This document shows, in pieces, positions 42,248-53,395 of a DNA stretch of 64,000 nucleotides (position 1 is the stretch's first letter; each line of letters starts with the position of its first letter). The position numbers and the translations under genes are program-made. The stretch covers positions 620,001-684,000 of the forward strand of contig VNKQ01000019.1 in NCBI GenBank assembly GCA_016508695.1. The letters run 5' to 3'. Source of the DNA: Hyphodiscus hymeniophilus. Lineage: Eukaryota; Ascomycota; Leotiomycetes; Helotiales; Hyphodiscaceae. Below the pieces are notes generated by a model. The model was not told the origin of the DNA. It worked only from the letters and a program-made list of their open reading frames with translations, and did not search any database.

Positions 42248-43781
42248 ATGGTTTTACAAAACATCGCAAAGTCAACGAACACCAAAGCTCTTATTACGTC
42301 CATGACACTCGCCATCTCTTTCGTCATCGTACGCTCTATTGCTCGATGGTACAAAGGTAAAAGCTTCGCAACTGAGGACTACTTCTGCTGGTTTGGCCTA
42401 ACATGTTTTGTCACCATGTGCTCGCTCTACTTAACGATTCTTGATCCACTGTATAATTCACAGGCTGTCGCAGCTGGTGTCATCCCAGCGCCACCGAATC
42501 TCCTGGACGAGATTCGATTCCTCATGGGCAGATTCTATGCCATCCAACTCTTATTCTGGCTTACACTATGGTCTGTGAAGTTCTCGCTGCTTTGGATATT
42601 CCGTCGACTGGTGATCGGTCTGCCCTTGTACAACAGGATTTGGCTGGGAATTGTTGTATTCACTGCTTTGACTTTAGCTGGTTGTGAAGTCTCCCAGCTT
42701 CTGACTTGTGACGGGGGCATGAAGGCATATTTTACACCCGGTATGTTCTCGTTCCCCATTTCCATCTGATAAATTCAAACACTTGCTGATAACATTAAAA
42801 GGTGCCTGCCAGGGCCCTGGTGACGCAAGAAGACAAGCAGGAAGTCTCTAGTATGTGTTCTTCAATCCCATTCTTTGCTTTAGCTTCAATCTCATCTTAA
42901 GATACTCGGTCTGGGCAATCAACAGTCTTGATTATAGCCACTGGACATTTACTGGGAACGAGAGAAGTCGCTTTTTGAAAGAAATTGGTGAAATACAAAC
43001 AAACAAAAAGTAATCGAAGTACACTGCAGTTATTCCCTTACGGTCGACGTGCTTACCGATCTTTTGAGTATGTGTCCCGACTTTCTCGATCTGCTTCACT
43101 AATAAATCAGTCATGGTAATCCCGATCCGCCTCTTGTGGAACCTCCAGATCACGTTCGTCGAGAAAATCAGTGTTGGCGTCGCCTTCATTTTTGGCTTCA
43201 TCACTATCGTCTGCGCAATCATTCGAGCCGTATCTCTAAAATCCGCAGCGGGCCAAGAAAAGGTTATACCAATAACCTGGCTCATCTTGTGGGCATCAAT
43301 CGAAGGTCTCGCCGGTAGGTGCTTCCATCAGAACTACAAATTAGTACAATGCTGACAGCACCTCGCAGCCATCATTGTCAACTGCCTCCCAACCTTTGCC
43401 ATTTTCTTCCGTGCTCGTGTCGTCTCCAGCCGCACATATAATAGCAGAAGCCACCGCTACAACCAACAACGCTCGATTTCCATTCCCAGCCGTCGCAGGG
43501 CCTCAAACATACCTCTCGATGATATCGTAGTCGAAGCCATGGATCCAGTATTACAACAATACCGAGAGCGTGCGCAAGCAGGACATCATAGGGTCGGCGT
43601 ATCGACGCAAATTACAGGCAAGAAAGATCTGACTGGCAGAGACTGGAGTGCAACAAGAAGCCAGAAGGACGCGGATAATAGTAGCCAAGAGAGTATCATC
43701 GGAATGACTCGGGATCATTTGACTTTCGAAGATGGAGATAAAGACGGCGTCCTTGTCACCAGGACGGTGGTCGTGGGGTGA
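42248..43781 (+). CDS. Rhodopsin-like seven-helix membrane protein (PF20684 type), copy 1
   Basis: A 398-residue protein of the fungal 'rhodopsin domain' integral membrane family (SAT4-like). Five exons: 42248-42740, 42802-42850, 43030-43067, 43111-43314 and 43369-43781. The middle is difficult: intron 2 is 179 nt and exon 3 only 38 nt, but together they restore the family signature SLYYSLTVDVLTDLLIM running into VIPIRLLWNLQI. Other landmarks: TEDYFCWFGLTC (helix 2), YAIQLLFWLTLWSVKFSLLWIFRRL (helix 3), GCEVSQLLTC (helix 4), SVGVAFIFGFITIVCAIIR (helix 6) and WASIEGLAAIIVNCLPTFAIFFRAR (helix 7). The C-terminal 100 residues are cytosolic, hydrophilic and Ser/Arg-rich. Ligand and function are unknown for the family; some members resemble PTH11-like receptors. 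A second member lies 10 kb away. Confidence 0.85.
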
Positions 43782-45072
43782 GAATACCAATAAATGGTAC
43801 CTTTGGCTCCGGTGCTGCACGTCCGGGTTCTCTATGATGGGCTCGTGAGCGTTGTATTTTCACGGTCTGGTGCCAAAGGATTAGGTCCAGCCTAGTTCAA
43901 ATCGGTCGAAAAGCTCCTACTTTAGCGTTCTACGCCCACCTAACATGCAGATTCGGTCTTCAAAAGTCTTACTACACCCCACCGAGGTCGTTGAGGCGGG
44001 AGTTAACGCCACACCTGGTGTCGTCTATCAGTCGTCTCGTTGTTGATTGTCCTCTTTCTTTGTCTTTGAGGGGCTTTCGGGCTGGATACATGAAATTGTC
44101 TTGGTTCTAGCTCGACATCGACAGATATCGTCAACACTAGAAGTGTCGACATCAGCAAGGCAAGGTCGTCGACAGTCGACACCGACAAGATTGTCGATAC
44201 TGAGTATATTTGTACAGTCTGGTTTGACATATACTTTTATTCTCAGGGAACTCTGTTTTTCCCACTCAAGCTCTGCTCTCGTTCTCTGCTCTTCATCTTC
44301 TCTTAGATAAGAAGGGACCTCTCCATTGGGCAAGTATGAGATTAAAACGCTGCGGCTGAATGTTTCAGACTTAATCATGCGAGGGCCCAACATGAACATT
44401 CTCAGGATTGTTAGACAGTCTTCTGATCCTCAGAACCTCACAGATTGGAAGGACGTGGCTTTTCAGAGACCACAGGCGTTATGGATGGAAATTATAGTTC
44501 CTTTCCTTGGCTGGAGCGTTCCCATCACCAACAATCTCTTCAGCCTCAACTGAAGATTTCCTTTTCAGGAATATGCTCGCTTGCAGCCAGGGGTAAAGTT
44601 ACAATCAGCCCCACAACGGCGGGCCCAAAGACCCCACACGGCTGATGATTTCCTCAAACGCACTGTTTAGTCTAATTCTGGTGGTCAGAAAAGGCTGATA
44701 TATTATGGAGATGGCTGAAGCGCCAGTTGAACACCACTAGGTAATGGCGGTGCTTGAACAGATAGTCTCCTAAGTGGTCCAGGTTTTGTAGCACGGATGC
44801 CAGTTCGCGGGTAACGGGCCTTATCGAGTCTATTTTTATAACTTCAGGGATATTAGGGTTGAGTAATCTGCCAGACTTTCAGAAACACGACAAAGGTATA
44901 AGAATTGATCAGTGATTCTTCTCGTGCTCACTCGCACGCGTTCTTGTTCCAGTTCTCAGCATCACAAGGAGTTCACCCGGGATACTTAATCTTGCCATTT
45001 CGACTCACTAAAGTCACATCCATTGACCTCACTTCATTTCGCACAAAGGCACCACCATCGTATCATACCGCG
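43782..45072. other. Intergenic region with GTCGAC-rich patch
   Basis: 1.3 kb without a supported gene. Overlapping open frames at 44003-44399 have no ATG-based model. A patch at about 44108-44205 repeats TCGACA/GTCGAC-type words several times (reported as an observation). The frame upstream of the next gene is open from 44905 but lacks ATG. Confidence 0.4.
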
Positions 45073-45525
45073 ATGCCAAACTCTTTCCTCACCCTCCTCG
45101 TTCGCGGCAGCGTCAACCCTGGCGTCATCGGAGCCGAAGCCGGCGAGGCCGCGGAGGAAGCAAAGAAACATCCAACGACAAAGAAAGGTGCCATTATCGG
45201 CATCATCATCGGTGTTGTCGTCCTCATCATTCTCGGAATTGGAGCATTCTGGGTAAACAGACGCAAGAAGAGGAATGCAGCTCGAGGCACCAAGACGGCA
45301 GAGGTCGGAGGTACATACGAGGAGATTAGGCCATTGGCCGCAGAAGCCCAACCGATGGCTGTGGGAGGGCAAGGGCATGGCCAACCACCAATGATGCTGC
45401 AGCCTGGTGTTAGCTATCAACCTCCGCAAACATATCCGTACCAGGGCGCGCAAGGAGGATATCCTCAAGGACCCCAGGGGCAGATGATGGGACAGCAGGG
45501 AACCGATTTTTATCGAAACCAGTGA
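45073..45525 (+). CDS. Small single-pass membrane protein
   Basis: A 150-residue single-exon protein. A short N-terminal part (MPNSFLTLLVRGSVNPGVIG) and an Ala/Glu/Lys-rich stretch precede one transmembrane helix at about 39-61 (GAIIGIIIGVVVLIILGIGAFW), followed by a positive stop-transfer cluster (NRRKKRN). The cytosolic tail is Pro/Gln/Gly/Tyr-rich (PPMMLQPGVSYQPPQTYPYQ and GYPQGPQGQMM). No named domain. The design resembles small fungal membrane adaptors with a PY/PPxY-like tail, but no exact PPxY ubiquitin-ligase motif is seen. The start is the only ATG in the frame ahead of the helix; 56 further in-frame codons upstream lack ATG. Confidence is moderate because it rests on composition and membrane topology. 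Confidence 0.65.
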   Translation: MPNSFLTLLVRGSVNPGVIGAEAGEAAEEAKKHPTTKKGAIIGIIIGVVVLIILGIGAFWVNRRKKRNAARGTKTAEVGGTYEEIRPLAAEAQPMAVGGQGHGQPPMMLQPGVSYQPPQTYPYQGAQGGYPQGPQGQMMGQQGTDFYRNQ

Positions 45526-47314
45526 TCTGATCAGTACAATATGTAGAATCTGGTCGGAGGACACTGCCAAAACGCAGATAGAAGAGCAGGAAGGATGGGT
45601 AGGCATATCTCGAGGCGGCAGGCGCTGGCGAATAGTACGGGAGTTTGCTATAATGGACGAATTTGGGCCTGGACCATGCCTGAAGTATTTTATCTTTGCT
45701 TGTCACATGGCTCCGTATTTCAGAGAAGAAGCCAATAAATTCTGCGTTGTAGTTTGCAAATTACAGTCAAACGCAAGATTCAGGTGCTTTGGCCGCCCTC
45801 CTGCCGAGCTTTTAGGCGCTACATTCATAGCTCGAGGCAATGCTTGCAGATCCGTGAGCAGTTGTGACTGGCACATGTACCCTCGACGTAGGGGAAGTTA
45901 GTTAGGCACCAGTTCTGTTGCCTTGTCTCGTGTGTAGGACAAGACAATGAATCTGGGTTGAGATTGAAATGAGCCGAACGCAATGTAGCAGCGGTAAGCA
46001 ATGAGAAGTGAAGAGGGCCCACACAGGCTGCCTCACCCCGCAGCTTCCATCTCATACATTTGAGTGGATCTCGGACTCAGCCTCAAGTCGAAAATAACAC
46101 TACGGTACTAACGCTAAAATCGACGACAACGAGAGGCGTGTCTCATGTCCGAGATTTCAGAGATCAATCCTAACCCTATTGCGAGCGGGTTCAACATCTT
46201 CATACACTGATACGTGCGGAAGTCAACCCTCGAAGCGTACGGAGCTCAGGGGTCATGGAGCATCTGCAACCGCGGCTCGCGAATATTAGAGCTTTCCGTT
46301 GGATTGGAACAGATCCGTGTCTCCACTTTCCATGCACAATCGTTGGCCCAACTAGTCTACTCCTAATGCGTCAATTAAGAAGAACGCGTCCCAATTGATT
46401 GACTTATTCGGTTGGCGGCAATCGGCACGTGGAAAGCGAAAACAGCAAGCCCTTCTGTGGCAACGACAAGACTCTTTCTAACATGAATATAGCACGATTT
46501 GGTCGCCATTTTATGCGAGGTAAGCCGGCGTAGTAACTGATGAAAGAGCACAAATACTATTCATGCTGCTGATAGACCATCTTCCGTCAATTGTAGTCAC
46601 CTCGTGAATAGATTATTAGAGAAGGATGATGAGCATAAGTTGCTGTTGGAACCAACCCCTACTATTCTCTTGACGTGGATCGACACTAAATACAATAATG
46701 GGTAACCTTGAAGCTATTTGCACAGAATCATATTTGGCAACCGGGAAATCTGTGGTGTCTTGAGATTGCAGGTACTCCTGGAAATTGATGTTCAAAACTT
46801 TGGTTGGTACACAGAAAATACGAACACTTGTGAAAATCTATGCGTCCAGTGGGCGCTAGGAACGCCTTTTGCGATGTTGCCACCCTCTTCAAACGCCAGA
46901 ACTACATCACTATGCAGTATCTTCAAAAGAACAATCATGCTGTAGGTACTCAGTTTATTGGGCTGCGTCACTTGAAGCATGCATTTGCCCAGCATGAGTC
47001 CTGCCACTCCACGTGACAGCTGCACTGTCGCCTGAGCGCCTCATGGGCAGTGCGAATAAGCGAAGCCTCAAAGTGCGAAATCGCTAGAAGTGCGAATATG
47101 ATGCTGATTTACTATAAGACTTGAGGTGCTCTCAATTTTTTCCCTCTTCTTATTCCTCAGCTCTTGCCTTTCTCTTCTCAACCTTTGAGACTCTACCTTC
47201 ACAAATTTTAAAAGTTCCAATCTGTCAGTCCCTCTTTCATAGTAGTGCTTGCTTCTTGTTGCGTAAGCCTGCTCGGTCCTAGCTTCTCCCACACCGCCTT
47301 CGCATTCAACGAAT
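45526..47314. other. Intergenic region upstream of second Zn2Cys6 gene
   Basis: 1.8 kb with only short, unsupported open frames (for example 46718-46945 and its antisense). The 250 bases before the ATG at 47315 are CT-rich (CTCTTCTTATTCCTCAGC-like), consistent with a promoter and leader. No repeats seen. Confidence 0.4.
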
Positions 47315-48773
47315 ATGCAGCGACAACCAAGGAACTTAAAGTTTCTCAAATGTGCTCGATGTCGCAAAGACCGTCAGAAAGTATGTACCGAATAATCCCT
47401 GGTCTGATGCCTGGGAAAGTTGTTAAGATTCTAAGTGCACTCCATTCAACCGTTCATGGCCTAGCCAGCGATGCGACCGCTGCATCAAATTCGATTATCC
47501 TTGCTCAGCAAACAAAACTGCCAGAGCCCAGTCGCAGAGGTTCATTGAGGCACTGGAGGCAGCCAAGTCCAACAAAAATGTCCCAGGGTGGACAGGCTCC
47601 ACTGTTCCTTTTCTAAGTCCCCATATCATCTCGAATTTCCCGTTGGCAGAGCAATTTGCTACACAAAAGAGACCGTACTCTGTTCTTTTGGAGGGTCACG
47701 CATCCAACGATGATCAACCAACATCCAGATGTGCTGAACTTTTCAGCGCACTAAAAGAAGCTGGTTGGAGCTATATGCAGCAGCTCAGCTACGCCATACG
47801 CGAACCGAAGAATTCACCGGAATATTCAATCAATCTGGGGATCGCCATGCTCATGGAACAATCGGTCGCCAGACTCTACGCCAGAAAAGAGCATCGTGAA
47901 TCCGCTGTCCAATTGCATCAAAAGGTCCTAGAGGTAATTGAAAAGCATATTGACAGGGGACATTCTCCAAGAAAAGCTGAAAAGCTTGCTATTACTAGCT
48001 TCCTCGTCTTTCTCTCGGACAAGGTAGAAAACGATGAGGACGAATCAGTGACAGACTTTGTGTTGGCCACTGTGCTCATGGTTCGAGAAGGACGTCGATG
48101 GCAGGAGTTGATTGAAGCTGTGGCGTCTCCAGAGATTCTGCTTATTGGTGGAAGATCTGGCATAGGATATGACGAAGAGGATGACGAAGACCACAAAAAG
48201 GAAATACCAAGTGTAGGGAGTCTTGAAAAGCAGTTTCACAAGGACTACAAGTCGATGGATATCGCCAAGATTACAAAGAGTGGGGATGATGATATCTTTG
48301 CGAAGATGAAAGAGCTTCTCCTGATGCCAGACTTGCAGCTGAAAGAGACTTGTCAGCGTCTCTCCGGTGTTTCGGAAATGATGAGCAGGCTCGGTGAAGC
48401 TGAGGACCGCTTTGGATGGGATTATCTTCAGGATACGACTTCACCCACTGACAGAGAGGCCGCTAAGCCGAAAGAAGGGACCTTTCCTGAGCTCGCCTCA
48501 TCTCTGAGCTCGCAAATCCAGCAGCGAGTTAGAAGGGTTCTTTGGCACCCTGATGAGTCCGCGGATGATACTTTGGCTTCCAAGGTGGCCTCTCTTGTGG
48601 TAACTGAAGCTAAGCAGCGAATTACGGTCCAATCCGAAACTGGAGGCATGGAGATATCTAGCAACGATGATGGCTTAGAAGATATTGGAAGCGATGCTGT
48701 AGAGCAGAACCAGGACTTTGATGATGATTTTTGCGTTCAATTCTTGAACAACGCTGCATTCTCTGGTTTTTGA
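47315..48773 (+). CDS. Zn2Cys6 transcription factor, uncharacterised
   Basis: A 467-residue factor from two exons (47315-47380 and 47436-48773; intron 47381-47435). Exon 1 ends LKCARCRKDRQK and exon 2 begins CTPFNRSWPSQRCDRCIKFDYPC, giving C-x2-C-x6-C-x11-C-x2-C-x6-C at residues 13-45, a complete binuclear zinc cluster with a long middle loop. As in the first factor, the intron lies exactly before the third cysteine. The remaining residues are helical and acidic with no PF04082 signature I can recognise: a segment near 140-330 (YAIREPKNSPEYSINLGIAM, ARLYARKEHRESAVQLHQKV) and a strongly acidic C-terminus. Targets are unknown. The unspliced frame would stop within the intron, so the zinc cluster exists only in the spliced form. 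Confidence 0.86.
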
Positions 48774-49631
48774 TATGGATAAGTCTGCGGCGGTTTGGAA
48801 AATTGATTACTATTGTGGAAATTGACCACACATGACGTCTTTGTGAACAGAATGGCATTCAATAACCACGAAAATCGTGAAGATGTCTCCTCTTAAACGA
48901 AATAAATACTGCCTTGACTATCAATTTCCCTGGCTGACAGCACCAAAAGCCGCGGCTTGGGGTACGAGGCGCCGTATCTGACGCGGGAGCGCTAAATTCA
49001 GCGGCAGCGCACCTAAACGAGGATCGTTAGGAGTACCTGTACTTCTCTCCCAGAACGATGATGCTTCGGTCCATAGCAACCTCCCAGTTTAAGTGGACTG
49101 TCACGTACTTCAACTCTAAGCCGAGAGCCAACTAGTCTCTGAGTGCTCATTTGAAAAGCGTTGGTGACATCCGCGTATCATTGAACTTTTTCTGGCCATA
49201 GATAGGCACGAAATTCTGCTGCTTGAGAGCTGTCTCCATGATTTTCAAGGGTGAAAATATCCTCATCGTCTAGAAGAACTTTCCTAGCCCAATACAAACT
49301 TCGAGGACTTTCATCGATAAGTCTGCGTTCCCGATAAGGATGCACTTGCAAGCTTGGCAAATTGACCTTGCCATGAAGACTGGGCTGGGAGCGAAGGAAG
49401 AAACGAGGGTGAATGAAAATCGATGATGGAGAGTGCGAGACTAAAGATTTTCGATATGTATACTTATACACAAACGCTGCAAAAATCAATAATGGTTGTC
49501 GGGTTGAAATGGGGCGAAAAGGATATTGTTTGGATGTCTCTGTGAATCGAAAGGAAAATCCTCTATTTAGAGATCCAAGGATCGAAAGTCTACAGAGACA
49601 CGCTCCTTGATGCATCTTATTTCTCTTTTTA
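48774..49631. other. Convergent intergenic region Zn2Cys6 / amidohydrolase
   Basis: 860 bases between convergent genes. A 145-codon ATG-started minus-strand frame (49178-49615) begins just past the amidohydrolase stop. It has no domain and would sit in its 3' flank, so it is not called. Confidence 0.4.
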
Positions 49632-50918
49632 TTAAGTTAAGAACGTCAGAGCAGCTACAACAGCGGCATCTACCCCAGTAGACATCGTGGGCTGAATGAC
49701 CGGCGCAAAATACGCGCTATGGTTGATCGGGATTGACTCCAGATTATTTTTCTCCGCGGCTTCTTTAAACTTCGCGGGATCAGTGCCTCCAAATGTCCAG
49801 TAGCTATATGGGACACCCTTCCCGCCGTTTTTGTTTGGAGCTTCTGTCGCAAGTATGGGAAAGTCTTCACTGCCTCCCAATGGGTGCGATTCTCCATCGT
49901 GTTTGTCGCCGAATTGCTTCGTGAAAGCCTCCGCTAATGTCTCCGTGACGACCTTGTCATTAATCGTAAATGGAAACGAGCTCGTTGATATCCAAAGGGG
50001 TTCCTTGGTTGCACCACTTGCTTCGCATTCAGCCTTCACTATCCTTTTGATAGCAGCTAAAACCTTCTCCCGTGTGGCTGGGGTAACGGTCCGAACGTTT
50101 ATCTTCAAAGTTGCTTCGCCAGCAATGATGTTTTCAGTCATTCCAGCTTGCACGCTCCCTACCGTAACCACGGCCGCCTCTCTTGGATCGACCTCTCTCG
50201 AAACAATAGTCTGCAATCTGACAATTATATGCGCGGCCATGACAACCGGATCGACTGTCCGGTGAGGCTGACTGGCATGCCCACCACGCCCATACACCGT
50301 CACTCGAAACGAGTCCGCAGCTGAGGCGAAAGATCCAACTCGGGTCCCCACCGTTCCAGCTGACAAAGGCATAACATGCTGACCCAACACCACATCTGGA
50401 ATCGGACACGCATGTTTGGCTGGATCGTACAGACCGTCTGCGACCATGGCTTTTGCGCCGCCAGCTCGCTCCTCATTTGGTTGAAAGAGAATCACCAGCG
50501 TGCCCTTCCAATGATCCTTCGCCTTGTGCAGAGTCGTGGCGGCAGCCAACATTGTAGCGACATGCATGTCGTGGCCGCAGGCATGCATCACCGGTTTCTC
50601 AATGCCATCCTCGACATCAACCTCTCTGACTTTGCTCGCATATTCCAAACCAGTGAGCTCTTCGACTGGCAAGGCATCGGTATCTGCGCGTAAAAGCACA
50701 GTCTTTCCTTCTCCATTTCTGAGAATCCCTACCAAACCTGTTCCCCCAATGTTCGGACGTACATCGAAGCCGGGGAGGTCTCGCAGATGTTGAGCAGCTG
50801 TGTCCGCGGCGCGAAACTCTTGTAGTGAGAGTCCTGGGTGCCGATGGAGGTCTTTGTAGATGGCCTCGTAGGGTTCGAGGTCGGGCTTTAGCGTCGAGAG
50901 AATGGTGGAGTGGTCCAT
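49632..50918 (-). CDS. M20 family amidohydrolase (hippurate / IAA-amino-acid hydrolase-like)
   Basis: A 428-residue single-exon metallopeptidase of the M20D group. Metal-binding landmarks: HACGHDMHVAT (first metal His and following Asp/His), FQPNEERAGGAKAM (catalytic and metal Glu pair), GQHVMP (His) and GGSEDFPIL near the C-terminus. LRADTDALPVEE and HRHPGLSLQE complete the family pattern. The dimerisation ('lid') domain is at about 190-305 (FRVTVYGRGGHASQPHRTVDPV). Members cleave N-acyl or aryl amides of amino acids such as hippurate, N-acetyl amino acids or indole-acetyl amino acids. The gene start is MDHSTILS; eight in-frame upstream codons have no ATG. No signal peptide, so probably cytosolic. 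The substrate is open; an aromatic-amide catabolic role would suit the other catabolic genes in the window but is unproven. Confidence 0.92.
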   Translation of the reverse strand: MDHSTILSTLKPDLEPYEAIYKDLHRHPGLSLQEFRAADTAAQHLRDLPGFDVRPNIGGTGLVGILRNGEGKTVLLRADTDALPVEELTGLEYASKVREVDVEDGIEKPVMHACGHDMHVATMLAAATTLHKAKDHWKGTLVILFQPNEERAGGAKAMVADGLYDPAKHACPIPDVVLGQHVMPLSAGTVGTRVGSFASAADSFRVTVYGRGGHASQPHRTVDPVVMAAHIIVRLQTIVSREVDPREAAVVTVGSVQAGMTENIIAGEATLKINVRTVTPATREKVLAAIKRIVKAECEASGATKEPLWISTSSFPFTINDKVVTETLAEAFTKQFGDKHDGESHPLGGSEDFPILATEAPNKNGGKGVPYSYWTFGGTDPAKFKEAAEKNNLESIPINHSAYFAPVIQPTMSTGVDAAVVAALTFLT

Positions 50919-52021
50919 TTTGAGGTAAACTGGCTTGCTCAATTGGCTGACATTTGGATACTAATTTGGAATGCTTACGTTACCTGTTGTCCTCTTTCAA
51001 ATGGAACTTCGAGCACTTAGCCAATATCAATTATAATGTGCTGAAGCCATTGACACCTCTCGCAATGACACCGTCGTCCATCCACCATGATGAAAGTGAT
51101 CCTTGTGTGCTCCACCAATCCCCCAATCTTTGAAGCCGAAAGTGGGGGAGGCGGACCACGTGATGAAATAAGGTGGTGTTGAAAGCGTCTCAACCATCTC
51201 ATGCCTCCGCCACGACACAGATGAAGGGTTATCTCATAAATCAGACGCTTCCGCAAACTGGGTGGAGTAATCAAAGGCTCTTATTGGTTCAAGAGTTTAG
51301 CGTAGATTTAGGTGGGGCTAGTGGGTCAGGTGATTTTTTTGTTTGCTAGAGATTTTGCCTGGTTCGACGTTGTGATTGGTGCAGGAGTTCGTTAAATTAG
51401 TGTGGGAGATAATTCGCGCTAATGGTTGGATTAGCAGGTAAAACCAAACTAGAGGGTCTGATTTATGAGATAAATGAAGGGGCTAGTTGCCCCTCACGAC
51501 TGTTCTCTTCTTATTTGGAACTGCACAAACATGGGCATAGACCTGTGAGTGCGGGATGCTGACGATTGTCACGATAAGCTTCTCATTCTCTCCCATTGAA
51601 ATACCTACAGTGCAATCTGTGCTTTCATTTGAGAAGGTCTTTGGCGTGAGTTATTGGGCCACCTTTAAGATGTCCTTGCACTCTCGCTTGTAGCCCCGGT
51701 ACAATACTCTTATTAGCAATCGGCCACGACGAAGAATGAATAGTGTTGATTATTTTGGGATTTACCAACTCGAGGAGACAATCTTGTTCTAATCTATTAA
51801 CAGAGATATAATGTACACAGGATGCACAATGAAGGAGAACCATTCACGGTCTAACAGATGCTGTTCAAGTGTCACAACGAAAGTTCTGTTGTACAACGAT
51901 TGATTCATTCCTCTTCTCTTACCCCCGAGTACGAACTGTTGCCGCTGTTCAGCAGAAAACGCTTTTTGAGCCAACTCAGACACCAACCCTATGTTCCTGG
52001 TTTATCAATCCATTCTTTGAC
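50919..52021. other. Intergenic region amidohydrolase / rhodopsin-like gene 2
   Basis: 1.1 kb of amidohydrolase promoter and the 3' flank of the next minus-strand gene. Open frames on both strands near 51017-51274 and 51858-52117 are short and motif-free; the latter overlap the 3' end of the next gene antisense. Nothing supported. Confidence 0.4.
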
Positions 52022-53395
52022 TCAATTACCACCGTTCGAAACCCGCACTTCTATCGTTGTAGTTGCCAGAATGCCGGCCTGCTTTTCACCCGCCGAGGTT
52101 TGATGGAGGCCTGCTAAGCTGTTCTTAAGCCCAATGATTGCTTCTTGGCTGTTGTTGTCGGAGCTATTGCGGTCTTTCCAACCTTCTGAATTCCCTTCTG
52201 GGATTCGAGACTTGGGGGTTTTTAGGATGGCGAGGGAATGGCTGTTTCCAAGTCGGCGACTGCCGCTGACGTCGTAGCCGCCCGTGGACCTCTCCCGGAA
52301 GTATGTGAAGAGCGGTGCAAGAGTCGGAATACAGGTTAAAACAATCTATAGTGGGTCGGTCAGGGGAAGGTTTAGGGGCAGAAGTGGAAGGTGGGCTTAC
52401 TCCTACGTTCATTTCGATAGTTCCCCAGAGGACCAGCTTCGTGGAATTCCCGGTTCTAGAAATAGCGATGATTTGGACCATCCGCAAAATTGAGCACACG
52501 GTGGTGAAGATTCCTAGTCCAAATACCCCAAGTAATACAGCCTTTCGACGATTGTTGATCTGAAGTTTCATCAAGATGGGAATTGGCAAGAGGAAGATAA
52601 TGCAGTCGTAGAAAATGGTAACGGCGGCGAGGGCATAGAATGTCTGCGCATTGGGAAGACAATGTCCAGGGGTGAGGGGCTTCCACGATTTTCTCATCTG
52701 GGAAGGTCAGTCTCTGGGGCAGGTTTTATTTTGCAAAACGTACCGGAGTGCATTGGAAAATCAGTACAAGTGTTCCTGCAAGGTGGAGGGTAACACAGCT
52801 AATCATTATGGCCCACACGATCTTCTTGTAAAGCGTATTCGTCTGCCTCAAGATTCGAATATAGGATATGCAGAGAGCCACTTTGAAGCCAGTGATACCA
52901 GCCATGTAGAATGGTCTACCTGCGAAGTTTATCTGTTATCTAATCAGATAGGACAACGTTTACTTTCAACCAGTGTGACTTACAACTGCATATCTGTTGA
53001 TATTGACTTCTGGTCTATCAGGTAGATCAAGGCCTAATCCCCATTTTGTTTCTGATTGGAATTTAGTAGGACTGGCTGCAATGCCGAAGGATTCAACTAC
53101 TCACGGCCAACAGCAAGCCCACTATAGATGATGCTACAGACCTAAAGTATAGTTACTGGTTTGTGCCGGTAATTCCTTCGATGAGATGCTGTGAACATGA
53201 GAGACGGGTACTTACCATTGAGAAGAAGATAATCCAGTCATCAATCCCGATACTTTTCAGCATGAAGCCACGAACGTAACCTCGTGCGCTTACAATTAGA
53301 ACCATGAATATGGTGAGCGAGAGACACAGGGCAAAGATTGTAGGCCATTGCGATTTGTCGTTGATTGCTTGTGAGGCATTATGCACCCAGACCAT
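52022..53395 (-). CDS. Rhodopsin-like seven-helix membrane protein (PF20684 type), copy 2
   Basis: A 364-residue protein from six exons: 53216-53395, 53105-53141, 53051-52984, 52932-52744, 52697-52401 and 52345-52022. Introns are 74, 53, 51, 46 and 55 nt, all GT..AG and in phase. The start gives MVWVHNASQAIND. Landmarks: IGIDDWIIFFSMVCSIIYSG (the 37-nt exon completes this), LAVGQTKWGLGLDLPDRPEV, INRYAVINFAGRPFYMAGIT, KVALCISYIRILRQTN, LVLIFQCTPM, the C-x-x-x-P of helix 4, and ALAAVTIFYDCIIFLLPIPI with LMKLQINNRRK. It ends in a hydrophilic Ser-rich tail. It belongs to the same broad family as the 42 kb gene but to a different subgroup. It probably sits in the plasma membrane; ligand and role are unknown. 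The correct acceptor for intron 2 (ATCAG at 53052) was chosen because the nearer AG would leave a 29-nt intron. Confidence 0.86.

Noticed and set aside
42884..42945. Open reading RYSVWAINSLDYSHW that mimics the next helix of the rhodopsin-like protein
   Set aside because: Using it needs a 33-nt intron or gives a stop, and it lacks TDLL. The 38-nt exon at 43030 gives the correct family sequence, so this lies in intron 2.
43068..43112. Minus-strand TDLLV reading beside the plus-strand VMVIPIRLL, suggesting a micro-inversion
   Set aside because: The true TDLL is on the plus strand in the 38-nt exon just upstream; the minus-strand match is chance.
49178..49615. 145-codon ATG-started minus-strand open frame after the amidohydrolase
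   Set aside because: No domain or homology signal; begins 17 bases past the amidohydrolase stop with no promoter space, so probably 3' flank.
53076..53104. 29-nt intron in rhodopsin-like gene 2 using the acceptor TTGCAG
   Set aside because: Too short for a fungal intron; the acceptor ATCAG at 53052 gives 53 nt, a branch site and the family sequence GQTKWGLGL.
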